DNA of 6,515 bases. Source: Akkermansia sp. (GTDB lineage: Bacteria; Verrucomicrobiota; Verrucomicrobiia; Verrucomicrobiales; Akkermansiaceae). Of this stretch, positions 1-5,430 are shown piece by piece (the stretch's first letter is position 1; each line of letters starts with the position of its first letter). Location of the stretch: the NCBI GenBank assembly GCA_020047775.1, contig JAIFNK010000109.1, positions 1 to 6,515 on the forward strand, given 5' to 3'. The notes beneath the pieces are model-generated. The model ran no database searches. It was not told where the DNA came from and was given only the letters and a program-made list of their open reading frames with translations. The translations under genes and the position numbers were made by a program.

Positions 1-745
1 CGAGATCGACGCTGGTGAGGCGGAGGATGGGTTCCTCGATGATGCGCAGGCTGGCTTCGACCGGCGGGCTGGGGGACTTGTCGCGGCCGTGCACGGCGAG
101 GTCGATGGAGATGTTGAGAACCTTGGCGCCCTCGGGGTAATCCATGCCGAGGAAAAAGATGTCGCTCCAACCGCAGTGGGTGAGGTCCATGCGCACGGGC
201 GTGCGCTCGCGGAGGATCGGATAGGTGCCGGTGGCTGGATCGCGGCGGGTCATTTCCGGGCGGATGCGCAGCGGTTGGTCGGCCGGGTGGCCCATGCGGA
301 ACATCCATTGGTTGCCACTAACACTCCGGACGCTGCGGCGGACCTGGTCGGCGAGGGTCTGGAAGGCGAGACGTTGATAGACGGAGGCGAGCGCGCTGGA
401 AATCCCGTCGCTGGGCGCTTCGGTGCGCTGGGTTCTGAGGAAGATGTCGATGGCTTCCTCGAAGCGGCGTTCGAGCAGGTTTTCGTAGCCCTTGAAGGGG
501 ATGGCGCCGGGTTTGTCGCCGGATTTTGCTTCTGCGAGGCGGAGCGGCAGGTGGAAGCGGTGGATGGAGTAAAGGAACAACAGGGCGCGGACGCGGTGAT
601 AGAGATTCTCGCTGGTGCGGCGGAAGGCGTCGAGCGCGTCGGCCTCGGCGAGCAGTTCGGCGAGCGATAGTTTCTCACAGGCGGCGTCGAGCGAGAGGTC
701 GCGGACGGCGTCGTCCGGCGAGGTGATGAGTGCGAGCAGGTCCAT
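1..745 (-). CDS. Fucokinase-like GHMP sugar kinase, N-terminal 248 residues (runs off window start)
   Basis: The frame is open from an ATG at 743-745 to base 1, giving 248 residues with no stop. Residues 1-165 look all-helical and soluble and include an Arg/Tyr/Phe-rich stretch near 41-66 (FRRTSENLYHRVRALLFLYS). I cannot assign this part to a named domain. From about residue 182 the protein reads like the start of a GHMP kinase of the fucokinase type: PVRMDL, GWSD (192-195), then VLNISIDL (209-216), comparable to the family pattern P-A-R-V-D-L-x-G-G-W-S-D followed by VLNxAIDL. The ATP-binding Gly/Ser loop of GHMP kinases would lie beyond base 1, so activity cannot be judged. It starts 13 bases after the stop of the nucleotidyltransferase gene, so they are probably co-transcribed. 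This suggests it makes a sugar-1-phosphate for that enzyme. No clear ribosome site precedes the ATG. The coding frame is solid, the kinase call moderate and the sugar unknown. Confidence 0.75.
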   Translation of the reverse strand, partial: MDLLALITSPDDAVRDLSLDAACEKLSLAELLAEADALDAFRRTSENLYHRVRALLFLYSIHRFHLPLRLAEAKSGDKPGAIPFKGYENLLERRFEEAIDIFLRTQRTEAPSDGISSALASVYQRLAFQTLADQVRRSVRSVSGNQWMFRMGHPADQPLRIRPEMTRRDPATGTYPILRERTPVRMDLTHCGWSDIFFLGMDYPEGAKVLNISIDLAVHGRDKSPSPPVEASLRIIEEPILRLTSVDL

Positions 746-758
746 GGTCCGGGAAATG

Positions 759-1592
759 TCAGGCGTGGGACTGGGCGAGCAGCTCGACGATGTTGGTGAG
801 GATTTCGTCGCGGTCCTTGCCGGCGAGGCCGAGGGCGAGTTGGGCGGTGAGCAGGCCGTAGTGGACGCCGATGTCATGGCGGCGGCCTTGGAGTTGGTGG
901 GCGAGGTATTGCTCGCTGCGGGCGATTTCCGAGAGGGCGCTTGAAAGGTCCGCGCGGCCGGCGGCGAGCTGGCGGGCGAGGATTTCCATGACGGTGGGGG
1001 TGAGGACGTGGAGGCCGAAGAAACAAAGGTAGTTGCCGGCGCGGAGTCCGGGGACCACGAGTTTTTGCTCGGCCTCGGTGGGCGTGGGTTTTTCGATGAC
1101 CGTTTCCACTTGATAGAGCAGGTCGCTGCCGGGCACGCGGCGGCCGCCGATGGCGCCGTAGAGCGGGAGTTTGCTTTCGTGGGTGGCTTGGACGGCGGAG
1201 ACCGCGCACTCCTCAATCGCTGCGGTGGCGAGGAGTTGGGCGGTGCAGGAGGTCTCGGTGCGGCTCAGATAGAGGTGGTCGCCGACCATCAGGAGGAACG
1301 GATCCTTGCCGGTGAAGGCGGCGGCGCAGTGGACGGCGTGGCCGTAACCGAGCGCTTCGGGTTGTTCGATGAACCGCATGTGGCTGGCGTGTGGGCCGGC
1401 GGCGGACTTGTAGGCGGCTTCGTCGCCGGGGCAGATGACGACGGCGATTTCCTCGATGCCGGCGGAGGTGATTTCGTCGGCGAGAATGGCGAGGGCGGAC
1501 CTGGAGGTCCCGTCGCGGTCAACGAGCGTCTGGAGAGGGAGGGTGCGCTGGGTTTTCCCGGCGGCGGTGATCACGGCTTTTCTGACTTTCAC
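759..1592 (-). CDS. GalU/RmlA-like sugar-phosphate nucleotidyltransferase
   Basis: This predicted cytoplasmic enzyme transfers a nucleotide from an NTP to a sugar-1-phosphate. With a GTG start at 1590-1592 it has 277 residues and begins [12 protein letters not shown], as expected for a Rossmann-like first strand. Family landmarks are AAG..QRTLP (10-19), [12 protein letters not shown] (76-87, like GalU EPLGLGHAV), the metal-site GDH (104-106), VIEKP (165-169) and HDIG (239-242, like GalU YDIG). The nucleotide loop is odd: the usual G-x-G-T-R is K-T-Q-R, and the PKEMLP segment with its conserved lysine is replaced by [11 protein letters not shown]. It is therefore a divergent subgroup, and UTP/glucose specificity should not be assumed. 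The frame stays open upstream, with an ATG at 1661 (300 residues) and another at 1772 (337 residues). I prefer 1592 because the extra residues are low in hydrophobic content and the family normally starts just before this strand. It probably forms an operon with the kinase 13 bases downstream. Confidence 0.85.
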   Translation of the reverse strand: MKVRKAVITAAGKTQRTLPLQTLVDRDGTSRSALAILADEITSAGIEEIAVVICPGDEAAYKSAAGPHASHMRFIEQPEALGYGHAVHCAAAFTGKDPFLLMVGDHLYLSRTETSCTAQLLATAAIEECAVSAVQATHESKLPLYGAIGGRRVPGSDLLYQVETVIEKPTPTEAEQKLVVPGLRAGNYLCFFGLHVLTPTVMEILARQLAAGRADLSSALSEIARSEQYLAHQLQGRRHDIGVHYGLLTAQLALGLAGKDRDEILTNIVELLAQSHA

Positions 1593-1745
1593 GAAGCGGA
1601 TACTGGCCACCCCGCCGGGGTTGGCAATCCCAGAGGATGCAGGTGAAGCGGTTTTTGGCATCCCGTTGCGGCGTGCCCGGCCTGCTGACTGAGAGCGCCT
1701 GCGGAAAAGGCTATACGGCAGCTGCCACGGAATCTCCGGTGATCG

Positions 1746-1763
1746 GAAAACCTGCGGGTTTTC
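1746..1763 (-). terminator. Terminator-like hairpin after the thioredoxin gene
   Basis: This is a perfect 7-bp inverted repeat, GAAAACC / GGTTTTC, around a 4-base loop. It lies about 45 bases past the stop of the thioredoxin-fold gene and upstream of the nucleotidyltransferase start. The T run is inside the stem rather than after it, and no long U tract follows on the minus strand, so it is a weak intrinsic terminator at best. It is the only clear hairpin in the spacer 1593-1807. Otherwise the spacer shows a 10-bp palindrome at 1717-1726 and no convincing promoter. Confidence 0.35.
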
Positions 1764-1807
1764 GAGTCGCACGGATTTCCTCGGTCACGACAAAACCAGG
1801 GAACGGC

Positions 1808-2464
1808 CTATTTCTTCGCGGGGGACGATTTACGGGCCCAGTCGGCGAAAGACTCCGGGTTGATTTTATCGTTGTAGCCGCCTTTTGCCAGCTTGGCTCC
1901 GGATGCGTCGGTGAGGAAGTAGGTGGGGAAGCCGCTGACTCCGAATTCCTCCTGGAGCTTTTTGTCATCCTTGCTTTTCGTGGCACCGCCGGGACCGAAA
2001 TCGAGCAGGAGCAGCACCAGGTTTTCGTTAGCAAAAGTTTTGAAGGCCTTCTGTGAGAAAACCGCGTCCTCCAGTTTGATGCAGTAGGAGCACCACGATG
2101 TGCCCGTGAAGAGCACCAGAATCGGCAAGCCGGTTTCCTTGGATTCCTCCCGGGCCTTGTCCATTTTGGTCAGCCATTTGGCTTTGCGGTCGGCCTTGAC
2201 GGTGGGTGTGGGGGCGGTCTGGGAGGAGGGGGCGGCTTGTGCCGGGTTGTTTTTGATGAATTCGCGATCGGCTTCCGAGAGTTTGGTCTGCGGGAAGGTG
2301 GTCAGGTTGCCGTTGCGGAGCCTCAGCGTGACATTGCCACCGTCTGCTTTGACCAGTTCGGCGTCCAGTGTGGTGCCGGATGGATTCGACCAGGTGCGGA
2401 ACTCCGCGCGCAGCGGAAGGTTCATGAGCAACAGACCGCACAAAAGTAGTGATCGCTTTTTCAT
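1808..2464 (-). CDS. Secreted thioredoxin-fold protein with SHD1-like N-terminal domain
   Basis: This is a 218-residue exported protein. Residues 1-20 form a Sec signal peptide (MKKRS, then a Leu-rich core, ending LRA). Residues 22-72 (FRTWSNPSG...FPQTKLSEADREFI) match the pattern of SHD1-like domains common in planctomycete and verrucomicrobial secreted proteins: a tryptophan start, a Val/Thr-Leu-Arg strand, and an LSxxDxxFI ending. A Pro/Thr/Ala/Gln-rich linker covers about 74-90. Residues 95-215 form a thioredoxin-like domain of the Thioredoxin_7 type. It has TSWCSYCIKLE (active-site cysteines 125 and 128) and GFPTYF with the expected cis-proline at 180. It probably acts as a periplasmic or outer-surface thiol-disulfide protein. 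Whether it reduces, oxidises or isomerises cannot be told. The start at 2464 is chosen because it puts the signal peptide at the N-terminus. The same frame is open to an ATG at 2599 but would bury it. No strong ribosome site is seen. Confidence 0.88.
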   Translation of the reverse strand: MKKRSLLLCGLLLMNLPLRAEFRTWSNPSGTTLDAELVKADGGNVTLRLRNGNLTTFPQTKLSEADREFIKNNPAQAAPSSQTAPTPTVKADRKAKWLTKMDKAREESKETGLPILVLFTGTSWCSYCIKLEDAVFSQKAFKTFANENLVLLLLDFGPGGATKSKDDKKLQEEFGVSGFPTYFLTDASGAKLAKGGYNDKINPESFADWARKSSPAKK

Positions 2465-2616
2465 TTCACTAGAGTGATGGATCGGGTCCAGGATTGCGAC
2501 AAGCAATTTGTGATGGGGGGCGGGATAACCGTAATCCACAGCCACCTGTAGCGCCTCGTTGTGGGTTTTGCCGGGTTCGGTATTGAGTCCGGCCATCACT
2601 TGAAAGACCTGTCAGG

Positions 2617-2656
2617 AAAAACTTCCCGCGCCGCATCCCTGCCAAGGATGTGCGGC
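2617..2656 (-). terminator. Possible intrinsic terminator below the small ORF
   Basis: On the minus strand, GCCGCACATCC pairs with GGATGCGGC around a 7-base loop, giving 9 base pairs with a 2-base bulge. Nine bases further on is a run of five T. It sits about 40 bases past the stop of the possible small gene and before the thioredoxin gene, which is where the upstream transcript would be expected to end. The distance from stem to T run and the bulge make it less than ideal. Confidence 0.33.
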
Positions 2657-2695
2657 CGCAATCCGGATGGCGGCCTCCCAGAAGCTGAGTCTAAC

Positions 2696-2851
2696 CTAGT
2701 CCGCATAGAAGGCGTCGATCCCCGTGTCGCGGGCGATCAGGGGGACGAGGGATTTTGCGAAAACCAACACCAACGCCGGAAGGACCAGCAATGGCAGCCT
2801 CAACTTGATCGAAGGGATTTCCAAAATTGAAGGGTTTTCCAAAACATCCAT
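2696..2851 (-). CDS. Possible 51-residue single-pass membrane protein
   Basis: ATG at 2849-2851 to TAG at 2696-2698. The product starts MDVLENPSILEIPSIK, has one hydrophobic segment at about residues 18-40 (rich in Leu, Val, Ala, with one internal Lys33), and ends in a short polar tail, RDTGIDAFYAD. The start is the first possible one, because an in-frame TAA lies four codons upstream. The first third is built from an 18-bp duplication giving LENPSI-LEIPSI. Codon third positions are AT-rich in the first part and G/C-rich in the second, like the neighbours. No ribosome site is evident and I recognise no family. It lies 142 bases below the BatD-BatE gene and a hairpin follows it. It could be a real small membrane protein, a remnant of a longer gene, or chance. 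A competing frame over the same bases (2691-2885) has no hydrophobic pattern and looks less likely. Confidence 0.38.
   Translation of the reverse strand: MDVLENPSILEIPSIKLRLPLLVLPALVLVFAKSLVPLIARDTGIDAFYAD
2811..2846. repeat. Two-copy 18-bp tandem repeat
   Basis: Two adjacent 18-base units, 2811-2828 and 2829-2846, share GAAGGG.TTTCCAAAA and differ at three positions (one internal, two at the end). The unit length is a multiple of three and the repeat lies in frame in the possible small gene, where it encodes LEIPSI and LENPSI. It looks like a recent slippage or duplication event. Confidence 0.75.
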
Positions 2852-2993
2852 GAATTGTTAGGTCGGGCGGGAGAGGGAGCTTCACCGCAAGATCGCAAGG
2901 GAGCCATGCGGCGGTCAGTGGTGTCGATCCACGGTGCCCTGTCGGCAGGGGTGAGGCAGGTTGTTGAGGTCCAACCGCATCGGGAGCGTGCTG

Positions 2994-5426
2994 TCACGCC
3001 GTCTTGCCGTCGGCCTTGGGCTTGCGGAATTTCGGGAGGGCGGGGGGCTTGTCGGGGATGACTTTTTCGATGGATTCGATGGGCACCCAGCCGCGGGTTT
3101 TGGTGGCGAAGGCGACGTAGGCCCAGCGACCGGACTCGGTGATGATTTCACAGAGCGAGCCGGGTGGCGCGTCGATGACCTCGGGCGCGGTGCGGGCGGC
3201 GTCCGTGTGAAGCGCTACTTTTTCGCCGACGATGACGGCTTGGCGGGCCAGCGGGGCGAACTCGGCATCGTTCGGAAAATAGCGCCAGCCGAGAAACCCG
3301 ATGGAGATGAGGACGGGGCCGAGAACCAATGCCGTGACTGCGGCGATGCGGAGGCGCGCGCCGGGACGCGTGGCGGGGAAAACGAGCAGGGCGAGGCCGC
3401 AGAGCCAGGCACCGGACCAGCAGACCGTCTGCCAGGCGGCGAGTGGGAACTTGGCGAGGGCGTACTGGTACTCCGGACGCTGGACGACGATGGCGCCATA
3501 TTTCCGCTCGATGAAGCGGAGGTTTTGACGGGCTTCCTGATGACCGGAATGACGGGCGAGGGTACGGCGGTAAAAGAGCGCGGCTTGGCCGGGTGAAGCG
3601 GAGCGGTAGCAGGCGTTGCCGATGTTGTAGAGGGTGTCGGCGGAGAGTTGGTCGTAGGGACCGGCACTGAACCAAAGCTTGAGCGCTTCGTCGTATTTCG
3701 CCGCGTCGTAGGCGTCCCGGGCTTGGGTGGCGAGGTCCGCAGCGCGGGCCGGACTCGCGAGGCCGAGGGTGGCGAAGAGCAGGCAGCTGGTGACCGCGTG
3801 GCGGAGCAGGCGGAGGATTTTGTCACGGCGCTTGCGGTCGAGCGCGGTTTTCGGTTTTTCAGCCCGGAAGCAAACGGCGTCGCGCTCGGCGAGCACGGCT
3901 TGGATTTCCGGCGATGGATTTGCTCCGATCCAGCGTTCGACGAAGTTCCCGGTGGCCCTGAGGAACTCGGATTCATCGGCGGATTTGGATTTTTCAATAT
4001 CGCGGAGTTCCCGGATCTGAGCGTCGTGGCGGGGATCTTTCCGCAGGCGGGGGGAGAGCCGCATCCAAGTGGCCTTGGCGAGGAGGATCAGTGCGAGCAA
4101 GCCGCCGGCGGCGTGTCCGAGCCAGGACGGGAGCTGTGAGATGGCGGGGGCGGTGAGTTGGGCCGGGCTGAGGATGGCGAGGATGTCGGTCATGCGTTCC
4201 AGCGGGACGGCGAGCGTCTGGACCGCAGCCTGTGCGGTGGCGGAGGTGTTGGGCCGCATTTTCAGGGTGATCGGCTCGGTGGTGAGGGTCTTGTAGGCGT
4301 CTTCCCTGGGATCGAAGTAAACGAGGCGGAAGGGTGGGATTTCCGACTTCATTTCGAGGGGGCGGAGGGATTGGTGGAAGACGACGTTGCCGGAAAGATG
4401 GCGGCGTTCATCACCGCGCTGCTCGGTGGTCGTGCCGTAGATTTTCCAACCGTTGGCGTCTTCGAGCGCCGGTGGGCGCAGGGTGTCGAGATTTCCCCTG
4501 CCACTGACGATGAGATCCACCGAGATCGGGTCGCCCTCCTGTAACTCGGTGGTCGCGGTGGTGGCGCTGAGCTTGAAACTCCCGACCGCGTTTTCAAATC
4601 CTTCCGGCGCGCCTGCGGGCAGCGGCATGGAGTTGATTTCCAGTTTCGGGACTTGCAGGTAAAGTTCCGCGATGACGGCGCGGGGGAAAGGGTCCATGAC
4701 TCGCTCCTGGGTGGTGAGGCGGATTTTCGCGGGGCCGATGGCGACTTTTCCGACGCGGGTCGGCGTGATGGTGCTCGGGTAGGCGACGGAGACATAGCGT
4801 GTGCCCAACAAATTGATCCGGCCGCGCATCATCGACGGCTGGAACCGCCAGGCGGCCACGCCGTCACGCTGGAAGTCGGGGATTCCCCAGTCCTCGACGA
4901 GCAAATCCTCGGGGACGAAGATCTTGATCTCGGTGGGCGTGGTCTCGTTTTCAAACGGCTTGTCATTGAGGATCCGGAAGGAGCTGGCGTAGCGGATGGT
5001 CCTGCCGCCGGACTGGATTTCCGACCATTGGAGGTCGTCGGGATTGAAGACCTCCAAGTCGAGCGGCTCGGTCGAGGTTTCCACTCCGTCCACGATGACC
5101 GGGATCGGCGGGATGACGTATCTGCCGGTCTCGTAGCTGGAGACGATGAAGGAGAAGGAGTATTCCAAGTTCTTGCTGGTAAGGCGGTTCCTTTGGGGCG
5201 GTCGGCCGGAGAGTTGGATGACGACGTTTTTGACTTTGGGCAGCGGGATTTCGGGAAGCCCGGCGGTCTGCGGCGCCACGACCGAGACGTCCAGCAGGGC
5301 TTGCTCGCCGCGGGCGAGGAAACTGGTGGAAAGGCGGCTGGTCGCCTGGCCATGGGCGGCGACACAGAGAGCCGTGCCGAGCAGGGCGGCGGCGAATGTC
5401 CGGATGAGGTGGTTCCAAGTATTCAT
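2994..5426 (-). CDS. BatD-BatE fusion protein (Bat aerotolerance complex)
   Basis: An 810-residue membrane protein joining two normally separate Bat subunits. Residues 1-27 are a signal peptide (MNTWNHLIRT...AAHGQA). Residues 28-390 are the periplasmic BatD part, with Ig-like repeats and typical signatures: GRYVIPPIPVIVDG (101-114), AVGSFKLSA (280-288), SGRGNLDTLRPP (308-319), LVYFDPREDAYKTLTTEP (368-385). A membrane segment spans about 436-454, followed by a cytoplasmic-looking part (455-541). Residues 534-562 then form a complete signal-peptide-like unit: basic RDKILRLLRH, a hydrophobic core and SPARA. The rest is BatE: a TPR region (564-635, including TLYNIGNACYRSASPGQAALFYRR), two membrane segments (about 663-684 and 693-714) and a C-terminal bacterial SH3-like domain (728-790, ending RGWVPIESIEKV). 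The start at 5426 is chosen for the signal peptide. The frame is open up to 5729, but that part overlaps the preceding gene. An ATG at 5450 is also possible. The gap to the preceding stop is 4 bases, so translation is probably coupled. The complex is linked by name and genetics to aerotolerance and stress, but its biochemistry is unsettled. Confidence 0.93.
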   Translation of the reverse strand: MNTWNHLIRTFAAALLGTALCVAAHGQATSRLSTSFLARGEQALLDVSVVAPQTAGLPEIPLPKVKNVVIQLSGRPPQRNRLTSKNLEYSFSFIVSSYETGRYVIPPIPVIVDGVETSTEPLDLEVFNPDDLQWSEIQSGGRTIRYASSFRILNDKPFENETTPTEIKIFVPEDLLVEDWGIPDFQRDGVAAWRFQPSMMRGRINLLGTRYVSVAYPSTITPTRVGKVAIGPAKIRLTTQERVMDPFPRAVIAELYLQVPKLEINSMPLPAGAPEGFENAVGSFKLSATTATTELQEGDPISVDLIVSGRGNLDTLRPPALEDANGWKIYGTTTEQRGDERRHLSGNVVFHQSLRPLEMKSEIPPFRLVYFDPREDAYKTLTTEPITLKMRPNTSATAQAAVQTLAVPLERMTDILAILSPAQLTAPAISQLPSWLGHAAGGLLALILLAKATWMRLSPRLRKDPRHDAQIRELRDIEKSKSADESEFLRATGNFVERWIGANPSPEIQAVLAERDAVCFRAEKPKTALDRKRRDKILRLLRHAVTSCLLFATLGLASPARAADLATQARDAYDAAKYDEALKLWFSAGPYDQLSADTLYNIGNACYRSASPGQAALFYRRTLARHSGHQEARQNLRFIERKYGAIVVQRPEYQYALAKFPLAAWQTVCWSGAWLCGLALLVFPATRPGARLRIAAVTALVLGPVLISIGFLGWRYFPNDAEFAPLARQAVIVGEKVALHTDAARTAPEVIDAPPGSLCEIITESGRWAYVAFATKTRGWVPIESIEKVIPDKPPALPKFRKPKADGKTA

Positions 5427-5430
5427 GATC

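Larger units (their letters stand above)
2465..2993. other. Largely non-coding spacer between the Bat operon and the thioredoxin gene
   Basis: This stretch of 529 bases contains no family-recognisable gene. It holds a possible 51-residue small protein with its tandem repeat and a terminator-like hairpin, both listed separately. Other small structures are an 8-base direct repeat (CGCAAGAT CGCAAG at 2886-2899), a short stem CCCTG/CAGGG at 2937-2950 without a T tract, and a small stem ATTGC/GCAAT at 2493-2507 just upstream of the thioredoxin gene. No sigma-70-type promoter stands out. The thioredoxin promoter most likely lies in 2465-2615, but I cannot place it. Confidence 0.5.

Noticed and set aside
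89..670. Plus-strand open frame of 193 residues
   Set aside because: It is antisense to the kinase gene, whose frame runs unbroken through the whole region with GHMP motifs.
1008..1646. Plus-strand open frame of 212 residues
   Set aside because: It is antisense to the GalU-like gene, compositionally biased (Gly, Glu, Val, Asp) and has no recognisable motif.
1593..1772. Longer starts (ATG 1661 or 1772) for the GalU-like gene
   Set aside because: The extra residues precede the first beta-strand where this family normally begins, and part of them covers the hairpin and palindrome. The ATG at 1661 cannot be fully excluded.
2465..2599. N-terminal extension of the thioredoxin frame by 45 residues
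   Set aside because: It would bury a textbook signal peptide. The extension reads plausibly but shows no motif, and its G/C third-position bias is not strong.
2691..2885. Minus-strand 64-residue frame overlapping the small membrane ORF
   Set aside because: No hydrophobic pattern or motif, and rich in Pro, Gly and Arg, as expected of an out-of-frame reading.
2886..2950. Direct repeat CGCAAGAT-CGCAAG and stem CCCTG/CAGGG as a CRISPR or terminator signal
   Set aside because: Only two short repeat units with no spacers, and the stem has just 5 pairs and no T tract after it.
2961..3596. Plus-strand open frame of 211 residues
   Set aside because: It is antisense to the BatE part with its TPR, membrane and SH3 motifs; no motif of its own.
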